Of a stretch of 64,000 bases of DNA, positions 1 to 11,787 are shown in pieces. The stretch is from NCBI GenBank assembly GCA_021234155.1, contig JAJEKV010000020.1, forward strand, positions 10,656,346 through 10,720,345. The letters are read 5' to 3'. Made by a program: the position numbers and the translations under genes. Position 1 is the first letter of the stretch; every line of letters begins with the position of its first letter. The notes under the pieces were generated by a model. That model was not told the origin of the DNA, did no database searches, and was given only the letters and a program-made list of their open reading frames with translations. This DNA comes from Isoetes taiwanensis (lineage: Eukaryota; Streptophyta; Lycopodiopsida; Isoetales; Isoetaceae).

Positions 1-235
1 ATGGTGACGTGGCCCAAAATATACGTATACATACCGTATATTTTAGGGGAACGTCACAAGAACTGTCCGCCGGCTAAAATGAAAGTGGTTGCATCTAACA
101 TAGCAATTTTATGTGCAACTAACTCTAAAATGAGTAGCCGCTTAGTGGATCTTTATGGCAGGTAATAACCTGGTTGTAACCGAGCTGTATTTGTTGCTAT
201 TCCTTGTCTCTAATGTTAATCTTAATCTAATCCAG

Positions 236-1043
236 GTGCTTGTATGAGACATTGCCTTTCGAGTGGAAGAGCAAAATCTTTTTTATCCCCCCATACAACT
301 ATATAAGGTTTAGAGAAGCTACCAAAGAAAGAAAAGAAAGGGTGAATCAAATTTGAGGATCACCGAATGTCATTGAAATAGTGAAATCGTGGGATGAAGG
401 GGATTGTGGTAGCTAAATGCCATCATATCCTTGCACCTATCCTGAGAATGAACATTTTGTCTTGGTCGTTTTACGCCGCACCATCTCGATTCCAAGATCC
501 TACCCCGCACTGAATTCACGCCTTGAATCCTCTTATGGTGTTATCGACGAACCAGAAAGCAATCAAAGGGTATGTAATACTTTTAAGTTGTTGCTTTGCT
601 TTTCTTCGCTAATTGGCCCCAAGCTAAATTTCTCGGATATGTAGGCTGATACAAAAAATGTTAACCACATCGATCGGTCAAGTATCTAGAGGCGTCGATT
701 TCATGAAGAGAAATAATGTTAATCGGATTCAGCAAGTAGAGGTGCCACAGCAGCCCGATTTAACATCATGTGGGTTGTATGTGATGGGATTTATGCACAA
801 ATATGTTGAAGCTCTTGTCTCTGGTAGAGATATGGAAGTAAGTTGTATGCCTTCCCTTGTATGTACTGCATCTCATGTTCCTTTAAATATTTCTAACCTT
901 ATTTATGGATGTCACAGATTACATCTAAATGGTTCTCTCATGAATACGCCCTGTCACGACGACAATTTCTAATAGATGCTTTGGTCATGCATTGTGATGC
1001 CAATCCGAAAGAACGTATCAGCCAGCAGTCCTCTGATTTCTGA
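236..1043 (+). pseudogene. Ulp1-like (C48) SUMO protease C-terminal remnant
   Basis: Remnant of a Ulp1/SENP-type cysteine protease domain, a family that cleaves SUMO from proteins, often captured by plant transposons. Three exon-like blocks are visible. Block 1 (236-569) follows an AG acceptor, carries KIFFIP and then NEHFVLVVL, the usual place of the catalytic His, but has in-frame stops at 351 and 414. Block 2 (646-837) contains QQPDLTSCGLYVMGF, matching the oxyanion Gln and nucleophilic Cys region. A clean GTAAGT...CACAG intron (838-917) leads in phase to block 3 (918-1043), which ends in TGA. Blocks 1 and 2 do not join in frame. The catalytic Cys is present but the gene cannot make an intact enzyme. 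It could be a captured fragment in a transposon whose ends lie outside the window. Confidence 0.6.
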
Positions 1044-1320
1044 GCTGATCATGAGTCTGAGTATCTGATTTTGCAAGATGAACTATGTAACAGTCTTATA
1101 TATATCTTTTGTTCACATTTGTGTTCACATTTCCTATCATAAGGAATGTGTAAATGACACTATGTTGAATAGTATACTACTGATTGTATACTTTATGACT
1201 ATGTAAGTTTTTTTTTTTTTGAAGAAAAAAGATTTCTGATTTAAAGAAGCCTTGTACCCCTTATGGTCAATCAAAACAAAGTACTTGATTGTTTCGACTG
1301 ATATATTTTGTGACCTTGTA

Positions 1321-1855
1321 CCACACCAAGACCTCACAACACCACACCCACAATCACAACACCACACCACCACACCCCACCACACTCCACCACACCACAT
1401 CATACCACCACACACACTACACACACACCACCACACCCCCACCACCACACCCCACCACCACCACACCACCACACCACCACACCCCACCACCACACTCCAC
1501 CACCGCCCACACTCCACCATTTGGTGTATGGTGTATGGTGTGGTGAATGGGTGGTGTGTGGTGGGATGTGCTCGTTCCGTGAATATGATAGTTGGTGTAT
1601 GGTCTATGGTGTATGGTGTGTGGTGAATGGTGGTGTGTGGTGGGGTGTGGGTGAATGGTGTGGTGTGTGGTGGATGTGCTACGCTTCGTGAATATGATAG
1701 TTGGTGTATGGTCTATAGTGTATGGTGTGTGGTGAATGGTGTGGTGTGTGGTGGGGTGTGTGGTGAATGGTGTGGTGTGTGGTGGGATGTGCTGGATTAC
1801 GGTGAATATGATAGTGTGGGGCATGGTATGGTGCATGGTTTGGTGTGGTATACAC
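1321..1855. repeat. Inverted CA/GT minisatellite
   Basis: From 1321 to about 1513 the plus strand is almost only C and A (CACCACACC-type units). From about 1516 to 1855 it switches to the complementary G/T composition. The right half has three units of about 110 bp, each starting GATGTGCT (1565, 1673, 1786) and followed by GTGAATATGATAGT. The two halves are complementary enough to fold into a long hairpin. Open frames here are low-complexity artefacts. Confidence 0.85.
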
Positions 1856-1859
1856 ACCC

Positions 1860-2433
1860 CAAACAGCTTTAGTGTTCATTTCATGCGCATGGTATTGTTC
1901 AAGAGGTTTCGGACCAACATCCGTAAATTTTGGCGTAGATGCTTCCGGATGCTTCAAGATGCATTTAAAGAAAAATACCGAACATATTTTCTTATTGGTC
2001 GCTTGTTACCATATTTTGTTAGTGTGGGATCATAAAATTCTGCACCTTGAAATTCCTTGTTGGCTTTAATGTTTATTTTGGTATACTATTTCCCAAGAAT
2101 TGTACTTTGCATTTTATAATTAATGACAAAAACGTCATTAACTTGAGTTGCACCAAAACTTGAGTTGCAAACTAAGTACCAAACATGTTTCTTATATCTA
2201 TACTGAAAAAGGATAGAAATAGTTCGGGTTAACTAAAAAGAACAAAGGGAAACTCGTGAGAAACGTTAAAGCAAAAAAAATAGTCACAAAAACCGTAGAG
2301 AAGAGGAGTTCATCATTAATGAAAAAGCTTTACAAAAAATGGAGTCACAAGGACTATTGCAAAACAAGTTGAATTAAAAAGCTTTACAAAGAATAGTCAC
2401 AAGGACTATTACCAAAAAAATTGAAACTAGGGA
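1860..2433. other. Non-coding spacer
   Basis: AT-rich sequence with short internal repeats: TGAGTTGCACCAAAACT-like units near 2140, and AAAAAGCTTTACAAA with CACAAGGACTATT repeated at 2320-2420. No coding potential or RNA gene recognised. Confidence 0.5.
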
Positions 2434-2761
2434 TTACAAAAAACAAGGCTTGATCTTCAGGCCATCTTCAGCTCTATATGAAGGTCGCCCTCCATGGCAT
2501 ACATCTTCATTTCGAGGAGTCGCCCTCGCCGAGGTAAGCCTCATGCACCCACTTCGATCACCCGCAACGCTTGGCTTTGATGATCCATGATGAGCTTCTC
2601 CACCTCCGTGGAGTGAACCATACAGCCCGATCAGAATCGGGTGGCCTCCGGAGGAAGACACGGATTCTCCGGAGGAAGACACGGATCCTCCGGAGGAAGA
2701 GGAGGACCGTGCTGGTGGGGGAGGAGCAGGCACAATGGCCGGGATAGTGTTCTTGCGGAGT
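2434..2761 (-). pseudogene. 3' part of small Ser/Gly/Pro-rich ORF split by the CACTA element
   Basis: Minus-strand reading frame rich in Pro, Ser and Gly. It contains APPPPARSSSSSGG and a three-fold 24-bp repeat (about 2646-2702) encoding SSSGG-type units, and stops at 2434. Its start codon lies on the other side of the CACTA transposon at 11,807. Removing the transposon and one GTG target copy joins 20 nt of the right flank to 328 nt of the left flank: exactly 116 codons in one open frame. The product is unknown. Its first residues, MAKFKTTTLRKNT, loosely recall the histone H3 tail. It may itself be transposon-derived. Confidence 0.55.
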
Positions 2762-2779
2762 GTGCACTACAAGAGAATG

Positions 2780-3170
2780 CTAGTTTATCGTCAAAAAAAT
2801 CGTCAAAAATTTCCGCCGAAACCACATGATTTTCCGTATCAGAGTTCTAATGAATATTCGATATATATAATCAGCAAATTTTACGCCAAAATAATCGTCA
2901 AAATATCGTCCGGATTACGCCAAAACATGGCCGAATTTAAAATCGAGAAAATTGGCCTGCGCTTATCGTCGGTTAATCGTCAAAATTTTCATCAAGATTT
3001 TCGTCAGATCATTCGTCACAATATGCGTCAGATCATTCGTCACAATATGCGTCAGAGTTACATCAGGTTATTCGTCAGATTGTTCATCACAATATGCATC
3101 AAAATTACGTCAAGTTATTCATCAAAAGTTTCGTCAATTTATTCGTCAGAATTTTCATCAATTTTTTCAT
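2780..3170. repeat. Left subterminal CGTCA array of the CACTA element
   Basis: Many copies of TCGTCA or GCGTCA, spaced about 12-14 bp and mostly in one orientation, e.g. TTCGTCAGATCATTCGTCAC at 3000-3030, with a local tandem copy at 3026-3055. They match the array at the other end and probably bind the element's transposase. TGACG is also the core of plant bZIP (as-1) sites. Confidence 0.85.
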
Positions 3171-5178
3171 CGTATGCTTCATTACCTTCTGGTATATTTT
3201 TGACAATATTCTCGTTCTTTCTGGTATAATTTGTCATTATGCAAGACCATTTTTATTTCTGTCTAGATTATTTCTACATACTCTTGTATAACTTATAATG
3301 ATGCGTGGATTATAGATGAAGAAGAGATAACAGTATATATAAAATAAAAATTTCTTTATTTAAATCTAATCATAGTTACACAATCTTTCATGAGCCATGG
3401 CTCCATGAAACTACAGCCATTCATGAAATGGAAGAAATCCAAGACCTTCAAAGTACATCTTCAACTACAATCTTCAAGTAATAGCTTTCTCTCCTTCCCT
3501 CCATTGATGTCCTAAAAATCAAACAATCATCTCACCATTAGACTGAAACCAGAACCTTATCATTTTAAGTTAATGATCCATCTATAATTATATGCAATAT
3601 CATGTATAGAGAAGAATGTTTTTTAGACTCATGTAGTCCTATTGTATTTCTTCAAAATTACTGCCCATGTGATTGAGAATGGATGCTTAGATAATCATAT
3701 TCAAAAAGCGAGAATTACATGTTTATGTTGATTATAAACTTAACAAGAGTGCTTACCATCGTAATGGTGAGACAATTGCACAGTTCCAGTATATGTACAT
3801 TCCACTTTTGTATTTAAAACCAGAAGGTTTTATCATGTGCAAAGACATAAGATTTCTACCATAAATTGCAACCCGAAGTTTTGAGTTAACGCTTCAGAAC
3901 AAACAGAAAGACAATGAATTGAAAGTTGGTTAGGAAAGCTGACCTTGACTGCTTGTAATGCCAATTATAGCCAATTTCATTGCACTCCTCTGATAATGCT
4001 CCAACAATTCTTGGAAGATCACAGCTCAAGTGTACTATTGCATGAACCGCCACGATATTGCAATAGCCGCACATAACATTTAGCAAAAATCCAAGTTAGT
4101 GAAGATTTCTTATATAAACCTTCAAAGTGCTTAAATTTCCAGAAGAGACTTGCCTTTTGAAAGCAAATGTTGTTATCAAATGGGATTATTTTAACTTAAA
4201 TAGAATGCAGACTTGTGATTATAATCCTGCAGATAGGTAATAAGATGAGTGCCATAAGAGATTCAAGGTCTCTGCAGCCCCTTTTGTTGTGCAAACACAT
4301 AGCCCATGATGGAGAATAGCAAAGACTGAAGGGGTTCTTGACTTATCCGAAGGGTTTTTAACTCGGTCTTCAGCATGTGTAGGATAAGAAACTTGTGCTT
4401 GCTTGTCCGAATGACATGCACTCCAATGTGATACGCCTTCAACCATAGTAAATAAAAAATTGAGAGATTAAATAATGAAATCAAACAATTGCTTACCATT
4501 GGATAGCCTTTTGTGAATTGGCATGCAATGATGTACAACCAGCATGCCTGATGGTATATATCTTCAATCACCTGCTGCAACAAAAAATAAAATATTTACA
4601 CTTGCCTCATAAATAAATCTTTAGATAAAAATCATTACTCTTGCTTGGAGAGAAGCAACGGCAATCTACACATGTTAATATAGCAATCTAAGTAATCTAC
4701 ACATGTTAAAATAGCAGCCTAAGTATGTACATCGTTAAATACAGGACATATCCATTCACCACTTCACTTTCACCATACAGCCGCCTTCTATGCAAGGCAA
4801 TACAAAAAATCGTCTGATGTAATCCAACTCAATTATATGAGGTTTTTATGGCATAAATACTTTCCATCACCATTTCACTTCGAGCAAGCAAAGTAAAGCA
4901 AAATGCTAACAATCTGGCAAACAGTCAAGATAGACAAAACCATTTCGAACTCAATGTGTATCCAGAGTGCTCAGATTCATGTGTTTGCTTGCTAAAAGAT
5001 CTGGCCACATATGCTTGTGCACTAAAGTAAACTCTTACATAAACTAATGCAAGACTTTCCATGTCTTACACCTTAACACATATCAACATTTTAGAGCATA
5101 GTAATACTTATATTTAGACATTTAACATCTGAATAGGCTCATATGAGAACCAGGCATGTATCAACAGTCGTCACACTA
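3170..5178. other. CACTA interior with unidentified exon-like blocks
   Basis: Mostly AT-rich non-coding DNA. On the minus strand a block at about 4497-4575 (IYHQACWLYIIACQFTKGYP) ends at a GTAAGC donor. A further open block lies at 4219-4440 (contains HHGLCVCTTKGAAETLN) and another at 3886-4086 (contains LSEECNEIGYNWHYKQ) followed by GTCAGC. Together they look like exons of a captured or transposon gene. I do not recognise the family and could not join them in one frame. Confidence 0.3.
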
Positions 5179-5721
5179 AACAAAGTTTAAAATGAAACGC
5201 ACTAATTTGCTCAAAACGCACTTCAAAAGGAATCTTTGAAAGATTCCCTAAAATCCCCCCAAAAATGTCCCTTTTGTGGTATATTTGTGACAAGTGTGAC
5301 AATTTAAAAATTTTAGGCATCATTTTGGAGGGGGGTGTGAACTTAGCTTCCATTCAAAATTTTTTGACATCCCTTTTTGGCCCCCCTAGTTTGGGTTGCG
5401 AAATAGTAATATTTTCAAAAACTAAACAAAATAGACATTGGAAAAAACAGCAAGCACACTAAAGTGCCAAAAAGGTATTTTATTCAAAGTTTTCCAAATC
5501 AATACAAAACTATGAACAAAACTGTAAAAAATGCAACACATTTTGACATTGCCTCATTGAAGCAAACATTTTCACATGAAAGTATGCCTCATCACTTTGA
5601 AGCGCAAGTTGGAGTCGAAGACGCTCGCTCTTCGTCTTATATACTTGCTCTTATTTGCTCATCCGTCTTGCTATAGACTTATGTATACCACGATGAACGT
5701 CTTCAAACTAAATTTCTGGGT

Positions 5722-6060
5722 GGTATAGATTTATACCACAATAGGTAGTGCTGTGCGGATATGACATGCCAGAGAGTTCGCATGGTATAAATTTAGCGGT
5801 ATAAATTTATACCGCAAGAGGACTCGAGCGGTATAAATTTATACCGCGAGAGCTCTCGATTCATCGAGAGCTCTCAACGGTATAAATTTATACCGTGAGA
5901 GCTCCCTCGCTATACCACGAGAGCTCTCTCTGTATAAATTTATACCATGACAACTCTCTAGATAAATTTATACCGCCAGAAAAACCTTCGGACAACCAAT
6001 TTATACACATATATGTGTATATATATATAATATATACACATAATTACATATATATATCCG
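5722..6060. repeat. Cluster of TATA-containing palindromes
   Basis: The perfect 16-bp palindrome GGTATAAATTTATACC occurs at 5798-5813, 5830-5845 and 5879-5894. Near-copies lie at 5722-5737, 5931-5946 and 5961-5974, with a stray copy at 9389-9403. Between them sit other palindromes built on GAGAGCTCTC (about 5848-5876, 5891-5930). An AT-only tract (TATATA repeats) follows at 6003-6060. Each unit can form a cruciform and contains TATAAAT in both orientations. Confidence 0.85.
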
Positions 6061-7130
6061 ACAAGAAAAGAGAAACTCTTATGGTATAAATCTATATGGA
6101 GAAATCCAAGATAAAATTTATACCAATTGCATATATATATAAGACTTGTATATATATATGTAATATATATATGCAAAATCCGTAGATAAAGTATATATCG
6201 TGGTAAAATCTTTTGGGGTCTTTCTTGCTTTCGCCAAAGGGTTTGGTAACCGAAAACTACTAAAGTAACACACATAAGGGATAATTTTACACACTTTGTT
6301 CTTAGTTTTTTAGTCTAAAAAGTTCTAAAACGGTTCTAAATTTTCTGAGCTTGTAATGCAATGTTAGAGCATAAAGTAGTCGAATCATGTTGCTATTTCT
6401 ACTTTTTTTCTCTACATACATGCGAACTTCACTCCAGGCAGCTAAAAAATTGCTATTAAAGGCAAAGAACTCCAAAATATTATGGTGACACAGGTGTTTG
6501 ACTAGAAGGAAACCACATGGTTTATCCAGAGGAGAGCGAGGAGTAGCAACCCCTCAGAAGTTTACCTATTTATTTACAAAATATATAGGAAAGGGTAAGG
6601 CAGAGAAATGTGCATGGTGCCCACTGCTACAGATGATGTAATTGTGATGAATATCTAGCATAATAACAGGGGGTTTCCCTTGTATTTTTATACCTTTTTC
6701 CCTATGGTTTTCATATGATTGTTTGTCGTATTTCATGGGACATACTAATGCGTATATCTAGAGTGCGCATACGCTCTAATAAATTTTCATCATATTTTTC
6801 AATGGTTAACCCCTTAAACATGCAATATTTTGATATTTTAGGGTTCTCTACTTCTATATTCCTAATTCCTAAGAAACTATTATTTCTTTTACATGCATGG
6901 ATCGAGGACCATAAGGCTAGGGTTTTTCGTTGCTATCAGCTAAGAACTGGCCGCGTCCAGAAGCAACAATTCTTCATTCGACTTCCATAGTCTGGCGAAT
7001 CCTTCAATGCTCCAACACAAATGTTCGATACGAGCATGTTTGTTGCAGTTGAGCATGCCATCCCTTTAGGCTTTTACAGACCTTCCATTTAGTCTTAGGG
7101 TAATTGATCACGAGGTTACAATTTCGGAAA
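6061..7130. other. Interior of nested element, no recognised gene
   Basis: AT-rich, with another degenerate TATA-palindrome half at about 6080-6112 and short TATATA runs to 6175. Open frames are short and resemble no family I know. Confidence 0.4.
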
Positions 7131-7143
7131 ACTGTCACACTTA

Positions 7144-8763
7144 GAAGACCTCAAACGTAAAGACCCTCATTTGTATCCTGATGCAAAGTTGTCTTATTCT
7201 GTTATTTCTTTTGGTGATTTTTGTTGTGGGTCTTCCACAAATCATCGGTTTCATCCACCCGAGAACTATCTTCGGCTATTTAATCGCCTCTTTTCTCTAT
7301 TTTTGAGACCTTGAATTGTTTCTCGCAAATTTTTCCTTCTCCAGAGCAAAAATGTCTTCCCCGATCCGGATGACTAGTGGCGGGCCTGTGCTTACCCGCG
7401 ATGACAAGTATGCAAGAGCGAAGTTCGGGATTCGGCTCTTGGAGCATCGGAACTAGGCGGTTTCCGCCTTATCAAGGTATGAGCCTTTCAAGCTTCAACA
7501 AGAGTGTGGAAAACGCTCCATTCTTTATTTCGCCATATGCCACACATCTGCCTCCCTCCTCCCATTACATCTCAAAATGTGCCATGCCAGTCCCCACTCA
7601 ATCTACATTAAGGAAGTTATGCTAGGATCTAAGCTTGTTCTTCACAAGGTTCTAGATCATGATCAAACTTCGTTCTTGGGACCCCTCTTTAGAGCCCAAC
7701 ATTGAACCTCACCAACCCATACATTTGTCGCATGTGTTTATTGCTAATGGTAGCACAATTCTTCAGCCATATGAGCTTATTGATGGGCTAAACGCTGTAG
7801 AAGATGAGGAGACTCAGCAAATGCTCTTAGATGGTGTGTTTGGTCTGATTCTACGCCTACTCGTGTGGAATTTTTTTGTGGAATTTTTTTAAGAAGATTT
7901 GCAAACGTTTGTAGCTTCAATGTAGCTAGTTCAAGATTGCTAAATGTTGGTGCTTTTTTATCCAGGAAGCTATGATCTTGCCACCATGGGTGGCTCTTGC
8001 AGTTCATCCACGCCCAGGAGTGTGGGCGTATGTGCACTTTTAATGAAGCAGGGAATGGATGTGAGTTCTTATGGAACAGGGGCTTATGTAAAACTTCCCG
8101 GTCCTTCAATTCGAGAGCCAAATGTGTACTCTTTTGGCACTCCATATCAGTTGATCTTTGAAGACCTCAAACGTAAAGACCAGCATATTTACGTTTCTGC
8201 CCTAAAAGCATGCTCTTCAGCGTCATATCTTTGCCAGGGAAGACTTGTGCATAATCAGATCATTTGCAGTTCAAGCATCTTAAAAGCATGTGCCAGCATT
8301 AGGGCCATTGAAAGAGGCAGGTACATTCATGAGTATGTGATGGGATCCAAGTTTCAAGCTGCTGTTTTTAGTTTCAAGCTGTTGTTTTTGTGGCTAGCAC
8401 ATTGGTGGACATGTATGCAGCATGCAGAAGTCAGGGATAATGCCAGACACAGTAGTATTTGCCATTTTGAAAGCATTCAGCAGGACTGGGGCCATGGATA
8501 GAGCAAGGCATATTCATGAGAAAATTATGAAGAAGGGTTTCCAGTTTGATGCAGCAGTAGCAAATGCTCTTGTGGACATGTATGCAAAATGTGGTTGCTT
8601 GGAAGAGGCACATGAAGTCTTTCAGACATTGCCAATGCGGGATGTTGGATTGTGGAATACAATCATTTCTGGGTATGTCCAGCATGGTGACACCTTCCAT
8701 GCTTTAAAATGCTTTGGGGAAATGCAGGACGAAAGATTGAGGCTAGATGCAATGTCCCTTTAA
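7144..8763 (+). pseudogene. PPR protein debris (PLS type) with duplicated entry point
   Basis: Pentatricopeptide-repeat fragments; such proteins bind organellar RNA. The 22-bp stretch GAAGACCTCAAACGTAAAGA+CC occurs at 7144-7165 and again at 8160-8181, each continuing into PPR-like coding (EDLKRKD). From 8160 one frame gives YVSALKACSSASYLCQGRLV and SSILKACASIRAIERGRYIH. After a frameshift near 8420 another frame gives DTVVFAILKAFSRTGAMDRA, then ANALVDMYAKCGCLEEAHEV and GLWNTIISGYVQHGD, ending at TAA 8763. L, S and P motifs are plain, but frameshifts and missing ends make it a pseudogene. It lies inside the nested element, so it was probably captured or carried along. Confidence 0.8.
7352..7892 (+). 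pseudogene. Unidentified coding remnant between the PPR pieces
   Basis: From ATG 7352 the frame reads MSSPIRMTSGGPVLTRDDKY then ARAKFGIRLLEHRN. It meets TAG at 7454 and then continues in the same frame (AVSALSRYEPFKLQQECGKR) to about 7700. An overlapping second frame gives HVFIANGSTILQPYELIDGL and ends near 7892. The continuity across a single stop suggests a decayed gene, not chance. I do not recognise the family. It lies between the two copies of the 22-bp PPR repeat. Confidence 0.4.
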
Positions 8764-9904
8764 CTATTGAGTATAACTATTTGGCATATTTTAAAATACT
8801 CCCTATAACTTGAGTATGTGATTTGGCAAATTCTAAAATATTTTTTATAACTTCGATGCACGTGGTGCAAAAGACCTCCTCGCTTTTTCAATGCATGTAT
8901 CTTGTTTTTTTTGTCTGATTTTGTTAGGGCCCGAAGGGCCCAATTTTTTTTTTTTTTAACTACCAACATATAACTAACAGTAACATTATTAATACAAACC
9001 ATTGCATCCAACACCTTTAAATGAAAATCCCCCTGAAACCCCCTTTGGTTTGGGTGCATATTCACACGGGGGGTTACGCAGGGCAGCGAGAGCCCCTAAA
9101 AACTTACAATACATGTACAAAATTAACACCATTAAGTACATTCCCTCAAATCTTATAGTATTTTTCAAACCTCAATATACAGTATATAAAAACTTGTACA
9201 GGCATACCCCACAAATGAGGATCTCTATATACGGTCCAGATCAATATGCTCAACATTGCTAAGGAGGTTGACTATCTTTTGAGCATCACCATGTTGTAGA
9301 TTGGTATGTGCGTTCAGAAATACATCTCCGAGAATAAAAAGGAGGGCATGTAATCACATGGCTTCATTACTTCAACTTTTGTATCCTCGGTATAAATTTA
9401 TACTGCATCATCAACTAAAACTTCAGCTTAACTACAAGACATCGTGGATGTATTGGTATTTGTAATACTATGTGATGCAAAAACAATGGTTTGTCATTCA
9501 AGAAGTTTGTTCAACTGCCTCCCAATGTGTTTTAGGGTCCATTAGGATGTTCAGCCAAAATGGTTGTGAAATAACAAATTTCCTGTCTTCTAAAACAACT
9601 AATATAAAAACTTTCAGGGACAAGGTACAAAAGCATCTAATTTCTTCATACGAATTTGCCCCATAGTCAATCTTTGAATTTCATTGTAGTTCTTTCCCCC
9701 TCTACAATGGGATTTTTTTTTGTGTGTGTTTTTCCTTAATATTAAGTCTTCTTAAAATGTCTGTTTTCACGAGCAGTTTTATAAATCTTTGGACTAACGG
9801 TAATAAAAGGGCCCTTTTTAGAGGGATTTTAGAATTTTATAAATTTTCAGAAGGAATCTTCCAAACGCACTTCTTAAATAAGTGCGTTTCATTTTAAACC
9901 TTGT
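8764..9904. other. Right part of nested element, no gene
   Basis: Contains a T14 tract after the palindrome GGCCCGAAGGGCC (8929-8941) and a lone TATA palindrome at 9389. The last 90 bp mirror the left end of the nested element. No coding sequence supported. Confidence 0.4.
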
Positions 9905-9905
9905 T

Positions 9906-11400
9906 ACTAGCAAAACTAGTTCAAGATTAAATCATTCTATTTAGAGATTAATCCGCATGCCTTGGCATTTTAATAAACTATGGCAGCATAAAGAATCTTA
10001 TATAAACTCTTCTTAGAAAACATAGTTAAGGCATTCAAGTTCTAACCTGATTGAGTGCATTTTCCATGTTGCAATCCAAATTTTCTCCTTTTGAACTCCT
10101 TATGCCAGCAATGACTTATGCTCCCCTTGTGTTAAACACCTACAATCCCTGTTGCCAGCAACAGACCTAGAATGGATTACAAGAAAAAAAACAACAAGTT
10201 ACATCAAATCCGATAAACCTAATTCTGGCTATGGCACAGAATACTAAACCTGGAGCATAAATCCGGAACTGAAAAATGTCGGCCAGAGCTTTAAAGCCAG
10301 TTTAGGCAATAAAAAAAACCCTTCTCAATGCAAAAACATGGATTCACACCAGTTTTTGCCATACATGGCATCAATCTGCTCTATGGATCCAATTCTTGCA
10401 TTATACACATAGGCAAAAAGTTAACCTAAGTTTAAAAGCACAAAATCGGCAACAACCTGATTTGGACATCAATGTTTTATCAGAAGGTGTTGGATACAAG
10501 TTCCATTTCCAGTTTTGGCCGTAGAAAAACCTCCAAACTGGCAGTTAAACTCCATCCCATTTGGGAACCACGCAAATGCTGCTACCTGCTCTGTAACCGG
10601 CAGGAAAACATGTGCAAGGGCGATCCCTGTTGATGCAAGTGGCGATGTAGCCGCTTGGCTCCGGTCGTGCCCTAAATCGATTTTGAAAATGCCTAAATTG
10701 ATCTTCACAAATACACCTTAAAAAATATTTTTAAAGGTCTAACATCTACCATATATTTTTAATATATTTTTAATTTATGTGCCATAGTTGTCATTTGGAA
10801 GGCTAAACAAATAGCCTATAATTTAAATTTTTAATGTGAAATGACTTGGCAAAAGATCAACATACCTTAGAGAACTTGTAAGGCATGAGACTCACGTTCC
10901 ATAAAGCTCATGAGTCCTTTTGTGAGAACAATAAGCCATAGCAAAGGTGACATGCAAAAGTTGCATGTTACACCACCACATGTCTGACATGCATGTGGGA
11001 AAAATGCATGCATATGTTTTAACATAATATCCATAAGCCTAATCATTTTATTACATGTCAAAAAAAGTTATGACTAATCGGTTTCCCAAGCCATAGTCTA
11101 AATCATATTGTGCTCATGTTATAAAAGCGTAGCACCAAATGGTTCATGATAGCACATTTTCCTGTTACAATAGCACCAACTACCTTCATGGTTTTTTCCT
11201 GCTTTGTTTCTTCATAGAACGTGAGCCCAACCTATGTATCGCATCTTTGGTTTTGTACAATGGCACAAATTTGTTATCTTGAGCTGGAGAGCTTCCTATT
11301 ATTCTAGGCTATATGAAAAAACAGCCCTCATACTGTACATCACTAGACAATTCATAGAGAGAGCTTTCTAACACATCAAATTTCATCCAAAACTGACTAA
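9906..11400. other. CACTA interior right of nested element, non-coding
   Basis: AT-rich. The short open frames at 10,469-10,721 occur on both strands and look like chance. I see no gene, RNA or repeat of note. Confidence 0.4.
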
Positions 11401-11454
11401 TGGATCAAAAGTTATGATTAAAACTGTAGTAATAAAAAATCCAAACTTTCTGAT

Positions 11455-11765
11455 GAAATATCTGACGATTTTTCTGACGAATATGTTGACGATATGTCTG
11501 ACGAAATATCTGACGATACGTCTGACGAAAACTTCTGACGCAAAAACTGACGTTTCCTATGACGATACTTCTGATGAATTGTTTCTGACGATTATCCTGA
11601 CGATACATCTGACGCAACTCCTAACGTATAATCTGACGATTAATGTGACGATTTTTCTGATGCAAAATCGTCAGAAAATGCGTCAGAGAGTTATTCGTCA
11701 GTATTTTCGTCAGTATAAACGTCAGGTCAATTTTTTTTAGACACTCTGACGATTTTTCTGACGCT
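11455..11765. repeat. Right subterminal TGACG array of the CACTA element
   Basis: About twenty CTGACGA/CTGACGC units spaced about 12 bp (e.g. TCTGACGATTTTTCTGACGA), complementary to the left array. At about 11,665-11,735 the orientation switches to CGTCAG and back near the tip. Confidence 0.87.
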
Positions 11766-11787
11766 TAACAGTCATTCTCTTGTAGTG

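Larger units (their letters stand above)
5179..9905. mobile_element. Element nested in the CACTA transposon, about 4.7 kb
   Basis: AACAAAGTTTAAAATGAAAC at 5179 recurs inverted (one mismatch) ending at 9905, and weaker inverted similarity continues about 80 bp inward (GTGCGTTT, AAGATTCC and CTAAAATCCC blocks). ACTA precedes the left end (5175-5178) and follows the right end (9906-9909), which fits a 4-bp target duplication. The interior holds TATA palindromes (5.72-5.98 kb) and host-like gene debris including PPR sequence (7.1-8.8 kb). Superfamily not identified; a 4-bp duplication would suit Sola, Ginger, Chapaev or Academ types. No transposase recognised. Confidence 0.6.
2765..11787. mobile_element. 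Complete CACTA (EnSpm) DNA transposon, 9,023 bp
   Basis: The ends are a perfect 15-bp inverted repeat, CACTACAAGAGAATG (2765-2779) and its complement (11,773-11,787). CACTA is the diagnostic end of this superfamily. A 3-bp target duplication, GTG, flanks both sides (2762-2764, 11,788-11,790), the size expected for CACTA. Both ends carry dense subterminal CGTCA/TGACG repeats, the usual transposase-binding arrays. The insertion split a minus-strand ORF that becomes continuous when the element is removed. No intact transposase is visible. The interior holds unidentified exon-like pieces (3.9-4.6 kb) and a nested element (5.18-9.9 kb), so this copy is probably non-autonomous. Confidence 0.93.

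Noticed and set aside
1137..1857. Several long open frames on both strands in the CA/GT repeat
   Set aside because: His/Thr/Pro- or Trp/Val/Gly-only translations produced by the simple repeat.
5958..6275. 105-codon minus-strand frame rich in Tyr and Ile
   Set aside because: Product of TATATA repeats.
10469..10721. Mirrored open frames on both strands near 10.6 kb
   Set aside because: No splice sites, motif or codon pattern separates either strand from chance.
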